Below are positions 39,753 to 46,653 of a stretch of 64,000 bases of DNA, in pieces. Numbering within the stretch: position 1 is the first letter of the stretch; every line of letters starts with the position of its first letter. Under the pieces are notes generated by a model, which was not told the origin of the DNA, ran no database searches, and saw nothing but the letters and a program-made list of their open reading frames with translations. Location: assembly GCF_013378075.1 (NCBI RefSeq), contig NZ_CP051131.1, forward strand, positions 2,430,501-2,494,500. Direction: 5' to 3'. The DNA is from Parasphingopyxis algicola (GTDB lineage Bacteria > Pseudomonadota > Alphaproteobacteria > Sphingomonadales > Sphingomonadaceae). The translations under genes and the position numbers were made by a program.

Positions 39753-39858
39753 GCACATGCTCCCTTCATGTCCGGTCCGGACGGCCGGATTGACGGGAGA
39801 ACGAAAGAGCCGGTCCCCGGTTCCATTAATTCATGGATACCAAGAGTTTAACGGCCAG

Positions 39859-40323
39859 CTATTCTCCGATATCGGGCGTCGTCCCGCATCGCATGCGGAT
39901 CGACATGCTGCCGTCAGGCGTGCTGACGGTCAGCCGTTCGCCATCCCCATCGAGCTCATAGGCGAGAGTTTCCTGCCATTCCTCGCCTTCGCCCGAAAAG
40001 CGGTGGACGATGGTCACAGCTCCGGGTCCGGTTCGCGTGATCGTTTCCGGCGTGGCGGCGCTCTCATAATAGGCGATGCGGTCGGCCGCGATATCGAGCC
40101 GCATCTCGCTCGCCGGGTCGCGGCAGGTTTCCGCAGAGAAATCCCAGCGGCCGCGAAAATCCACCGGCATCGCATCGAGTGTTTCCATCTCGACCGCGAC
40201 GCCATTGGCGGTATCGGTTGCGACCGCATCCGGGCGGTCATCGGGTTCGCTCCCGCCCGAACAGGATGCAACGGCCAGTGCCGCCATCACGCCTCCGGCA
40301 CGCACCATCGTCGATCTCCTCAT
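39859..40323 (-). CDS. lipoprotein, unknown function
   Basis: A 154-residue protein with a lipobox (VASC, Cys21), then an acidic linker and a beta-rich domain with WDFSAETCRDPASEMRLDIAADRI, a pattern seen in sphingomonad envelope lipoproteins. The start overlaps the DUF72 stop as ATGA, so the genes are co-translated. No catalytic motif is seen. Confidence 0.65.
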   Translation of the reverse strand: MRRSTMVRAGGVMAALAVASCSGGSEPDDRPDAVATDTANGVAVEMETLDAMPVDFRGRWDFSAETCRDPASEMRLDIAADRIAYYESAATPETITRTGPGAVTIVHRFSGEGEEWQETLAYELDGDGERLTVSTPDGSMSIRMRCGTTPDIGE

Positions 40324-41123
40324 TGTGCCGTCCGGGCGATCAGCGCTTCGGCGGCGGCCGGCGCGCGCACCTTCGCGCCGTTGATGAAAAACATGTACAC
40401 ATCCCGGCGGCCCGGCACTGGCCCGTCCGGGGCGAGATAGGCGGGCCCGTCCGGTCGCTGCCCCTTGCACCAGGTTCGCGCGGTGGCGGCCCAGGCATCC
40501 AACTCGCTTTCGGGATAACCGGTGTCGATCTCCTCGCGCGCGCCCAGCAGCCGGGCATAGGAAAAATCGGCAGTCTGGTCGTCGATGCGCGGATATTTCT
40601 CGCTATGCGCGCAGATGATCGCCGCATCGTGCGTGCGGGCCAGTTCGACGAACTCGGCGCAAACGAAACTCTCATGCCGCACTTCGAGTGCATGGCGCAG
40701 CTCGATCCCGGCATGTTTCTTCGGCAGCATCGCGAGGAACGCGCCAAATTCTTCGGGATCGAACTTCTTGGTCGGCATGAACTGCCAGAAGAGCGGGCCG
40801 AGCTTGTCGCCCAGCTCCGCAATGCCCTGCCCCAGGAATTTCTCGATACTCTCGCCGGTCTCGCGCAGGTCCTTGCGGTTCGTGCAATAGCGCGACGCCT
40901 TGATCGTGAACTTGAAGCCATCGGGCGCCGCGTCTCGCCACTTGGCGAAGCTTTCCGGCTTTTGCAGCCGGTAATAGGTGCCGTTGATCTCGATCGCGCC
41001 GAGCCGGCTCGCCGCATAGTCGAGCTCGTCCGCCTGGCGCAGGCCCTTGGGATAGAAAGTCCCGCGCCACGGTTTGTACGTCCAGCCGCCGATCCCGGCC
41101 CGAATCCTGCCTTTTTCCGTCAT
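40320..41123 (-). CDS. DUF72 family protein
   Basis: A 267-residue TIM-barrel-like DUF72 protein with the family motifs AGIGGWTYKPWRGTFYP, INGTYYRL and the FKFTIKASRY strand. DUF72 proteins (YecE-like) have a conserved pocket but no proven function. The ATG at 41123 follows the family start; upstream in-frame codons are Arg-rich and non-conserved. It is divergent from the lipoprotein gene at 41218 and coupled to the one downstream. Confidence 0.9.
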   Translation of the reverse strand: MTEKGRIRAGIGGWTYKPWRGTFYPKGLRQADELDYAASRLGAIEINGTYYRLQKPESFAKWRDAAPDGFKFTIKASRYCTNRKDLRETGESIEKFLGQGIAELGDKLGPLFWQFMPTKKFDPEEFGAFLAMLPKKHAGIELRHALEVRHESFVCAEFVELARTHDAAIICAHSEKYPRIDDQTADFSYARLLGAREEIDTGYPESELDAWAATARTWCKGQRPDGPAYLAPDGPVPGRRDVYMFFINGAKVRAPAAAEALIARTAQ

Positions 41124-41217
41124 GGCGTTTCTATGCCCCAAGCGGGCGCAGCGTGAAAGCCGCAAGGCTATGGCGGCCGGACTGGTGCATCGCACCGCCT
41201 CCCGCTACGGTTCGGCC

Positions 41218-41835
41218 ATGATCCGCATCCTCCCACTTCCGCTTCTCGCCGCGCTCCTGCTTGCCGGCTGTTCGTCGCCGGACGACCGAGCCGCCCCGCT
41301 TGAAGCGGATCCCGATCCGCAGGTCGCGTTCATGGAGCGGCTGTCCGAGCTGTGCGGCCAGGCCTTTGCCGGGCAGCTGGTATCCGACGATCCCGCCGAT
41401 GCCGAGATCGCGGCAGAGCGCCTCGTCATGCACGTGGCCGATTGCGCGCCGGACCGGATTCGCATCCCCTTCCATGTCGGCGACGATCGCTCGCGGACCT
41501 GGGTGATTACCGATACCGGCACCGGGCTGCTGCTCAAACATGATCACCGGCATGCGGACGGCAGCGAGGACGCCGTCACCCAATATGGCGGCGAGACCGA
41601 CGATCCGGGCAACGCGACCCGGCAGGAATTCCCGGTCGATGCGGAATCGATCGCGCTGTTCGAACGCGAAGGGCTGACCGCATCGGTCGCCAATGTCTGG
41701 GCGATGGAGGCCGATGATGCCCGCTTTGCCTATGAGCTGCGCCGGCCCGCGGGCGAGAACGAGCGCTTCTTCCGGGTCGAATTCGATCTCACCGCGCCGG
41801 TCGAAACGCCGCCCGCCGCTTGGGGCAGCGAATAG
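41218..41835 (+). CDS. lipoprotein, unknown function
   Basis: A 205-residue lipoprotein with lipobox LAGC (Cys18) and a mature domain rich in Asp/Glu, with Cys in ELCGQ and DCAPDRI. The segment HVGDDRSRTWVIT looks like a strand of a beta-sandwich. The Met at 41218 was chosen because it starts the signal sequence; the frame upstream overlaps the DUF72 gene on the other strand. No family was recognised. Confidence 0.7.
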   Translation: MIRILPLPLLAALLLAGCSSPDDRAAPLEADPDPQVAFMERLSELCGQAFAGQLVSDDPADAEIAAERLVMHVADCAPDRIRIPFHVGDDRSRTWVITDTGTGLLLKHDHRHADGSEDAVTQYGGETDDPGNATRQEFPVDAESIALFEREGLTASVANVWAMEADDARFAYELRRPAGENERFFRVEFDLTAPVETPPAAWGSE

Positions 41836-41973
41836 CGATTTCGCGGTCCGTATCGGAAATTCGGCAAAAACCATCCTATTCGTTGGGAAAATACGCCAAC
41901 AGTTTGCGCGCAATTATATGTCGCCAGATAGCGATTTTCGCGTAACCATCTGAAAAACAAGAATATCCGAAAA

Positions 41974-41991
41974 TTGGCACGGTCCCTGCTT
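41974..41991 (+). promoter_or_regulatory. sigma-54 (-24/-12) promoter for the small peptide-PspC operon
   Basis: TTGGCACGGTCCCTGCTT has GG at 41976-41977 and GC at 41988-41989, separated by exactly 10 bases, matching the TGGCACG-N4-TTGC consensus with one change (C for the first T of TTGC). A start near 42001 would leave a 40-base leader before the first peptide gene. GCGATTTCGCG at 41834 and a related GCGATTTTCGCG at 41930 could be activator sites. In enterobacteria phage-shock genes are sigma-54 dependent, which fits the downstream PspC gene. Confidence 0.7.
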
Positions 41992-42043
41992 AATGTTGGA
42001 TGAACCGGCGGAACGGTCTGCCGGGACCAACAGGAGAAACACC

Positions 42044-42157
42044 ATGTCGATCAATTTCAGCAATCTGCAGAGCACCGCCTTTTCCGCCGTCGCCGCCTTC
42101 ATCGTCAGCGCCGTCTGCATCAGCGCCGCCGTCGGTCCGGTCCTTCCCGTCGCCTAA
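42044..42157 (+). CDS. 37-residue small membrane protein (copy 1)
   Basis: A 37-residue peptide starting MSINFSNLQSTAF and ending in VGPVLPVA, with one hydrophobic segment covering residues 13-30 and a single Cys (25). An AGGAG site lies upstream. It shares 28 of 37 residues with the next gene, so the two are tandem paralogues. They sit between a sigma-54-type promoter and a PspC gene, suggesting a role in membrane stress, which is inference. Confidence 0.65.
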   Translation: MSINFSNLQSTAFSAVAAFIVSAVCISAAVGPVLPVA

Positions 42158-42208
42158 TCGGGCACGGGACGACCGGGACACCCTCCCTCTTTCACGAAAG
42201 ACACGATC

Positions 42209-42322
42209 ATGACCTTCAACCTTTCCAATCTCCAGAGCACCGCCGTTTCGGCCATCGCCGCCCTGCTCGTCAGCGCCGTCTGCATCAGCGCCGCCATCGG
42301 CCCGGTCGTTCCGGTCGCGTAA
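42209..42322 (+). CDS. 37-residue small membrane protein (copy 2)
   Basis: A tandem paralogue of the preceding gene (MTFNLSNLQSTAV, ending IGPVVPVA), with the same length, one hydrophobic segment and the same Cys25. Its leader (TTTCACGAAAGAC just before GATCATG) is repeated before the PspC gene at 42372, so the units arose by duplication. The ribosome site is weak (GAAAG). Confidence 0.65.
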   Translation: MTFNLSNLQSTAVSAIAALLVSAVCISAAIGPVVPVA

Positions 42323-42371
42323 ATCGTCCGGAACCGCCGAACCCCAAACCCTTTTCACGAAAGACCAGATC

Positions 42372-42554
42372 ATGGCCCAGAATTTCGCCCTCGACCGCAG
42401 CAACGCCAAATTGATGGGCGTGTGCGCCGGCTTTTCCCGCTGGACGGGCTGGAACGTCATGGCGATCCGTCTCGGCCTCATCGCGCTGACCCTGTTCGCC
42501 CTCGGTCCGGTCGCGATCCTCGCCTATCTGCTCGTCGGCTGGGCCGCCGACTGA
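42372..42554 (+). CDS. PspC domain protein
   Basis: A 60-residue protein made up almost entirely of a PspC domain: RSNAKLMGVCAGFSRWTGW followed by a hydrophobic helix (about residues 33-56). PspC is the membrane partner of the phage-shock response. The short, single-domain form is common in alphaproteobacteria. It lies 49 bases after the second peptide gene and shares its leader repeat, so all three probably form one operon. Confidence 0.85.
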   Translation: MAQNFALDRSNAKLMGVCAGFSRWTGWNVMAIRLGLIALTLFALGPVAILAYLLVGWAAD

Positions 42555-42649
42555 GGCCCGCCCCGCACATCCGCTTTCGCACTGTCTGAATTTTAACCTT
42601 CTGCCGCATAGAATCGCCATCGGGTCGCTCCGAATGGAGGTGGGAGAAC

Positions 42650-43066
42650 ATGTTCGCGGATATCCGGGCCTTGTTTGACGAGATACTGGCCATGGCCGAG
42701 GCCTTCGATCGGCTCGATACGCTGGAGCCGGCCGACAAGGCGCGCGAGCTGATCCGCCTGCGCCGCGACTATTCCGAAAAGAACGCCAGGGTCGCCGCGC
42801 TGATCGAGGCGCAGATCTGCCAGCCGCTCGAAAGCCGGGCCGATGCGCAACCCCTGCTCCGCCGCTATCGCGACATGGTGAACGAAGCGCGCGGCGCCGT
42901 CGCCGAGCATCAGGCCAGCTGGCCCGCGACCCAGATCGACACCGATCCCGACGCCTATCATCTCTCCGTCCACCGCATCTCCGAGATGCAGTCCGACCAT
43001 CTCGCCTGGAAGACCGGTACCTTCCTGCCCGAGGCCGAGCGGCTGCTGCGGGCCGCCGCCGCCTAG
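42650..43066 (+). CDS. conserved hypothetical helical protein
   Basis: A 138-residue, entirely helical, acidic protein with segments DIRALFDEILAMAEAFDRL, ARELIRLRRDYSEKNARVA and a C-terminal WKTGTFLPEAERLLRAAA. It may fold as a helical bundle. A strong GGAGGTGGGAG site precedes the ATG. Its stop overlaps the convergent GFA gene by 4 bases. No known family could be named. Confidence 0.6.
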   Translation: MFADIRALFDEILAMAEAFDRLDTLEPADKARELIRLRRDYSEKNARVAALIEAQICQPLESRADAQPLLRRYRDMVNEARGAVAEHQASWPATQIDTDPDAYHLSVHRISEMQSDHLAWKTGTFLPEAERLLRAAAA

Positions 43067-43473
43067 CCCGCCGGCGGATTGGCGTCGAAACGCGGCAGAT
43101 TTTCGTCGATCTCCACCCAGTTCTGCGCGCTCTTGCACCAGACATGGGTCTGCGGCGCGACCGCCGCGGTATCGTCGAGCGTTCCGGCCTTGAGAAAGGC
43201 GAGCCCCGGCATCGCCGAGAGCGTCGAATAGAGCGGCGATCCGCACGCCCCGCAGAAATGGCGATGGACGATATTGCCGCTCTCCGCCGTTTCGTCGAAC
43301 ACCTTCAATTCGCCGTCGCTCTCGATCGCCGCCTCGGGCACGCCGATATTGGTGGAGAAGGCGCTGCCCGATTGCCGCTGGCAGCTCTTGCAGTGGCAGA
43401 CCGCGGTCATCATCGGCTCGGCCGCGATGCTGTATCTGTATTGCCCGCACAGGCATTGCCCGCTCATCGTCAT
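43063..43473 (-). CDS. GFA family protein
   Basis: A 136-residue member of the GFA (glutathione-dependent formaldehyde-activating enzyme) family, with Cys zinc ligands in QCLCGQ, CHCKSCQ and CGACGSP. The family binds zinc, and some members condense formaldehyde with glutathione, but many have other or unknown roles. The ATG at 43473 lies 7 bases after an AAGGAG site. Two further GFA genes flank a globin-like gene at 56156-57540. Confidence 0.85.
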   Translation of the reverse strand: MTMSGQCLCGQYRYSIAAEPMMTAVCHCKSCQRQSGSAFSTNIGVPEAAIESDGELKVFDETAESGNIVHRHFCGACGSPLYSTLSAMPGLAFLKAGTLDDTAAVAPQTHVWCKSAQNWVEIDENLPRFDANPPAG

Positions 43474-43714
43474 CGTCCATCTCCTTCCATGCCCGGATTT
43501 TCATCGGCCGGGTTTGCCCGGCGCCTTAAGTTCCCATTTGCTTGACACCGAACCGGGTCATTCGCCCCCCGCCTCATCGCCGCAGGATCGAGAGAAAAAG
43601 GGGCCAGTGCGGGCATCGGTCGATTATGGCACAGGCGCGCGCCTGTAGGACAGGCAAATCGGACGGCGTAATGATGCTTCCCTTCGCGTCTTCCGATCCA
43701 TAGACACTGCACGC

Positions 43715-44413
43715 ATGGCTGAAATCAAACTCCATGACAGCTGGAAAGACCCGCTTCGGGGCGAATTCGCGGCCCAATATATGCAGGACCTGCGCGGCTT
43801 CCTCGTCGGCGAACGGGACAACGGCAAGCGCATCTTTCCGGCCGGGTCGCTCTGGTTCCACGCGCTCGACGCGACGCCGTTATCGAAGGTCCGCGTCGTA
43901 ATCCTCGGCCAGGATCCCTATCACGGCCCGGGCCAGGCGCATGGCCTGTGCTTCTCCGTCCGCCCCGGCGTCCGCCCGCCGCCGAGCCTCGTCAATATCT
44001 ACAAGGAAATGGAGAGCGATCTCGGCATCCCGCCCGCCAATCACGGCCATCTCGAGCATTGGGCGGAGCAGGGCGTGCTGCTCCTCAACAGCGTGCTGAC
44101 GGTGGAATCGGGCATGGCCGCCAGCCACCGCGGGCGCGGCTGGGAACAGTTCACCGATGCAATCGTCCGGCTGGTGGCGGATAAGGAAGAGCCCGTCGTT
44201 TTCCTCCTCTGGGGCAGCTACGCGCAGAAGAAAGCGGCGTTCGTCCAGAATGTCGAACAGGGCGGGCGGCATTGCGTGCTGAAGGCCCCGCACCCCTCCC
44301 CGCTATCGGCGCATAACGGCTTTTTCGGGTGCCGGCATTTCTCGAAGGCGAATGCGTTTCTGGAGAGCGTGGGCCGGGAGCCGATCGATTGGGCTTTGCC
44401 GGTGGAGGGGTGA
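43715..44413 (+). CDS. ung: uracil-DNA glycosylase
   Basis: A 232-residue family-1 UDG that removes uracil from DNA. The water-activating motif GQDPYH (Asp67) and the HPSPLS leucine loop (His193) are intact, so the enzyme should be active. The ATG is the family start. Its 3' end (from about 44300) occurs again, diverged, at 44889-44998 and 45590-45671, bracketing two DUF559 genes. The full-length gene itself appears undamaged. Confidence 0.96.
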   Translation: MAEIKLHDSWKDPLRGEFAAQYMQDLRGFLVGERDNGKRIFPAGSLWFHALDATPLSKVRVVILGQDPYHGPGQAHGLCFSVRPGVRPPPSLVNIYKEMESDLGIPPANHGHLEHWAEQGVLLLNSVLTVESGMAASHRGRGWEQFTDAIVRLVADKEEPVVFLLWGSYAQKKAAFVQNVEQGGRHCVLKAPHPSPLSAHNGFFGCRHFSKANAFLESVGREPIDWALPVEG

Positions 44414-44430
44414 GACTGATTTCGCGCACC

Positions 44431-44477
44431 ATTCCCCTCCCCTCGATGGGGAGGGGTTAGGGGTGGGGTGATCTCTC
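44431..44477 (+). repeat. GC-rich palindromic repeat, forward copy 1
   Basis: A palindrome CCCCTCCCC-TCGAT-GGGGAGGGG (44434-44456) followed by TTAGGGGTGGGGTGATCTCT. The same block recurs nearly identically at 45015-45061 and, inverted and diverged, at 44832-44879 and 45538-45583. It overlaps the 3' end of the DUF559 gene, supplying its last codons and stop. Confidence 0.85.
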
Positions 44478-44813
44478 CACCAAGCACTCCGCTATCCGCT
44501 CAGCCACGCCTTCCGGATTTCGTAGAATATCGGTATTCCAGAATCGTAACACCTGATACCCGTCCGCCTCGATCACGGCATCACGCTGCTTGTCATCCTC
44601 CCCACCATGCTGCCCGCCATCGGCCTCGATGGTGACCTTGTATCGATGACTCGCAAAGTCGCAGATGAAGTTCCGGATCGGCACCTGCCGCCGGAACCGC
44701 GCTTCGGGAAATTTCTCGCAGAGCAGACGCCACAACTTCTTCTCGGCATCGGTCGGTTCACTGCGGAGGCGCCGCGCGCGCTGCGTCGATCCGGGAGGAG
44801 GATGTCGTTTCAT
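44457..44813 (-). CDS. DUF559 (Vsr-like) endonuclease domain protein, copy 1
   Basis: A 118-residue protein of the DUF559 family, which has a Vsr/very-short-patch-repair-type PD-(D/E)xK-like nuclease fold. ARFRRQVPIRNFICDFASH, VTIEADGGQHG and the RFWNTDILRN segment carry the likely catalytic residues (Asp in CDF, Glu in IEADG, His in QHG). The last residues ERSPHP and the stop are encoded inside the flanking palindromic repeat. A second copy lies at 45041. The role is unproven; family members are common as stand-alone genes near repeats. Confidence 0.82.
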   Translation of the reverse strand: MKRHPPPGSTQRARRLRSEPTDAEKKLWRLLCEKFPEARFRRQVPIRNFICDFASHRYKVTIEADGGQHGGEDDKQRDAVIEADGYQVLRFWNTDILRNPEGVAERIAECLVERSPHP

Positions 44814-44831
44814 CGAATGTCAGGCCTAGCC

Positions 44832-44879
44832 GAGAGATCACCCCCACCCAACCCTCCCCCATCAAGGGGGAGGGCTTTT
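44832..44879 (-). repeat. GC-rich palindromic repeat, inverted copy 1
   Basis: Inverted relative of the block at 44431: GAGAGATCACCCCCACCC followed by AACCCTCCCCC and a short loop then GGGGGAGGG. With the forward copy it frames the first DUF559 gene as a pair of terminal inverted repeats about 400 bases apart. Confidence 0.75.
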
Positions 44880-44888
44880 GTGGCCCAC

Positions 44889-44998
44889 CATCGGCGCATA
44901 ACGGGTTCTTCGGCTGCCGGCATTTCTCGAAGGCGAATGCGTTTCTGGAGAGTGTGGCGCGCGAGCAGATCGATTGGGTGCTGCCGGAGGCGGGATAG
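44889..44998 (+). pseudogene. duplicated 3' end of ung, copy 2
   Basis: About 110 bases that repeat the ung C-terminus ([17 protein letters not shown] ... IDW.LP) and end in its own stop. By eye 29 of the last 34 residues match the intact gene at 43715. There is no start and no N-terminal part, so it is a fragment, not a second UDG. The DNA after the stop also resembles the sequence after the true ung stop up to the repeat at 45015, so the whole unit was duplicated. Confidence 0.8.
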
Positions 44999-45014
44999 AT
45001 CAATTTCGAGCGCC

Positions 45015-45061
45015 ATTCCCCTCCCCTCGATGGGGAGGGGTTAGGGGTGGGGTGATCTCTC
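45015..45061 (+). repeat. GC-rich palindromic repeat, forward copy 2
   Basis: Identical over more than 40 bases to the block at 44431 (ATTCCCCTCCCCTCGATGGG and the following TTAGGGGTGGGGTGATCTCT) and again overlapping the 3' end of a DUF559 gene. Confidence 0.85.
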
Positions 45062-45391
45062 AGCCAAGCACTCCGCTATCCGCTCAGCTACACCTTCGGA
45101 ATTGGTCAGGATATCGGTATTCCAGAAGCGGATCACACGATATCCGTCCGCCTGAATCACGGCGTCCCTCTGTTTGTCATCTTCGCCGCCATGCTGCCCG
45201 CCATCCGCCTCGATGACGATCCTGTGCCGATGGCTCGCAAAGTCGCAGATATACTGCCGGATCGGCACCTGTCGCCGAAAGCGCGCCGCGGCAAATGTCT
45301 CTCCGAGCAGGTGCCATAACGCCTTCTCGACATCCGTCGGCTCGCCGTGCGCGCCGCGCCGCGTCGAACCGGGAGGGGGACGCCGTTTCAC
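45041..45391 (-). CDS. DUF559 (Vsr-like) endonuclease domain protein, copy 2
   Basis: A 116-residue paralogue of the gene at 44457 with the same nuclease-like motifs (ARFRRQVPIRQYICDFASH, IVIEADGGQHG, RFWNTDILTN) and the same repeat-encoded ending ERSPHP-stop. The start is GTG. The copies differ mostly at the N-terminus and scattered sites, so the duplication is not very recent. It is flanked by a forward repeat (45015) and an inverted repeat (45538). Confidence 0.82.
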   Translation of the reverse strand: MKRRPPPGSTRRGAHGEPTDVEKALWHLLGETFAAARFRRQVPIRQYICDFASHRHRIVIEADGGQHGGEDDKQRDAVIQADGYRVIRFWNTDILTNSEGVAERIAECLAERSPHP

Positions 45392-45461
45392 TATAATGCG
45401 TTTGTAGCGGCGGACGCTGCGGCCTCAAACCCTCTCCCTTGATGGGGGCGGCGCGAGACTT

Positions 45462-45490
45462 GGCGGTCCTGAGCGCGTCGAAGGGCCGCC
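45462..45490. repeat. short imperfect inverted repeat in gene-free stretch
   Basis: GGCGGTCCT and AGGGCCGCC form an imperfect dyad around TGAGCGCGTCGA. Together with a decayed CCCTCTCCCTTGATGGGGG (near 45430) it is all that can be seen in 45392-45537. The segment between the second DUF559 gene and the next inverted repeat holds no gene. Confidence 0.4.
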
Positions 45491-45537
45491 TGATCGCAGC
45501 GGAGGAGGTGAGTCATCGGCTGGTGATATCATATCTG

Positions 45538-45583
45538 GAGAGACCACCCCCACCCAACCCTCCCCCACCAAGGGGGAGGGCTT
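45538..45583 (-). repeat. GC-rich palindromic repeat, inverted copy 2
   Basis: Diverged inverted relative of the block at 45015 (GAGAGACCACCCCCACCC, then AACCCTCCCCC and AGGGGGAGGG). It closes the second DUF559 unit. Confidence 0.7.
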
Positions 45584-45589
45584 AGACGC

Positions 45590-45671
45590 GTCGTTTATCG
45601 AAGACGAATGCGTTTTCGGACGTCGTGGGGCGCGAGCCGATCGATTGGGCTTTGTCGCGGGGGAGAGTTGA
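45590..45671 (+). pseudogene. decayed 3' end of ung, copy 3
   Basis: About 80 bases still recognisable as the last part of ung: GAATGCGTTT, then CGAGCCGATCGATTGGGCTT (as in the ung REPIDWAL region) and a stop-like end. It is more degraded than copy 2. It lies directly before the AT-richer lipoprotein/membrane-protein pair. Confidence 0.65.
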
Positions 45672-45731
45672 TGTGCTTGTGGAGGCAGATTCTTCTGTTA
45701 GAGTAGCTAGCGAGCAAAAAAAGGGGATGCA

Positions 45732-46073
45732 ATGCGACGCTTTATAATCGCTAGCCTGGCTGTAGTTCTTTCTACTCTAATTTCCGCTTGTTCTAGTTTA
45801 GACTTTCGGGGTGTAACCGTCACTTCTTCAAATGCGCAGCAATTCTATTACGTATCCACGCAAATATACAATTCGAGGGGTGAAACTGAGGCTGAAAGAC
45901 AAAGTTCAGTGGAAGCTTCGACCAGATTTGGCCCATACCGGGTGGGCGACACTGTCCCCTACCGGACTGGTGCGCAGTACATTTTCGTCCCTCGATGTGA
46001 CGGCAATCACCATTGGAATAACGAGGTGAGAACTATTCCCTCTCAAGCCTTATCCATTAATATTGACTGTTGA
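45732..46073 (+). CDS. lipoprotein in AT-richer islet
   Basis: A 113-residue lipoprotein (lipobox ISAC, Cys20) with a beta-rich domain, FGPYRVGDTVPYRTGAQYIFVP and two later Cys. Base composition is clearly more AT-rich than the neighbours, indicating recent acquisition. A GGGG ribosome site precedes the ATG. Its stop is 1 base from the next start, so the two form a unit. No family was recognised. Confidence 0.6.
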   Translation: MRRFIIASLAVVLSTLISACSSLDFRGVTVTSSNAQQFYYVSTQIYNSRGETEAERQSSVEASTRFGPYRVGDTVPYRTGAQYIFVPRCDGNHHWNNEVRTIPSQALSINIDC

Positions 46074-46074
46074 C

Positions 46075-46650
46075 ATGAGCAATATCGAAAGAACAGCCTC
46101 AGCCATTACTGCCGCAGCTGCGCTCGCCGCCATGGCACCTGGAGTAGCAATGCTGCTCGACATCGTCGAAATTCCACCGTCCGCTGCACAGCTTACGAAA
46201 GCACTATCTCTTGCCGTCGGCGTTGTAGCAGTGTTCACGATTATGATATTGCGACGATCCGTCGAGCGCATTGGGGACAGAACAACGCTTATTGTCTGTA
46301 CCGTGTCCCTGATACTAGGGATCATTCTTGCAATAAGTTATTACCAAGTATCTGGCCGCATGATAGTTGATTTTGTCGCGTTTGGTGAAGAGCAACGCGT
46401 AATCCTTCCCTTATCACCGAGTGACGACCTTCAGTCCTATGAAGCCGATTTTGGTTCTTACCCAGAAGCGCTCGTGAACCCCATCGTCGGCCAGGAGGTG
46501 AGAGAAAAAATCGAGCAGGAAAATGGCTCCACAGTGCCTGCCTTGATTTTTCTCGTCTTGATGGCGCAAATTTCGCTTCTGATTGCGATCGTCGTTGCTG
46601 CTTTGAAGTTTTTGTCTTCGAATCGTGAAGCAGAAGCAGAGGCACCATAG
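46075..46650 (+). CDS. membrane protein in AT-richer islet
   Basis: A 191-residue protein with about four hydrophobic segments: around residues 10-30, 45-61, 78-95 and 158-183. A soluble loop (about 100-155, with GEEQRVILPLSPSDDLQ) lies between the third and fourth. The start at 46075 was preferred to 46063, which overlaps the previous gene. Composition matches the upstream lipoprotein gene, and together they make a two-gene acquired unit. Function unknown. Confidence 0.6.
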   Translation: MSNIERTASAITAAAALAAMAPGVAMLLDIVEIPPSAAQLTKALSLAVGVVAVFTIMILRRSVERIGDRTTLIVCTVSLILGIILAISYYQVSGRMIVDFVAFGEEQRVILPLSPSDDLQSYEADFGSYPEALVNPIVGQEVREKIEQENGSTVPALIFLVLMAQISLLIAIVVAALKFLSSNREAEAEAP

Positions 46651-46653
46651 GCA

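Noticed and set aside
44431-45583. CRISPR-like array in the repeated GC-rich blocks
   Set aside because: Only two forward and two inverted copies, far apart, with genes between them; no regular spacers.
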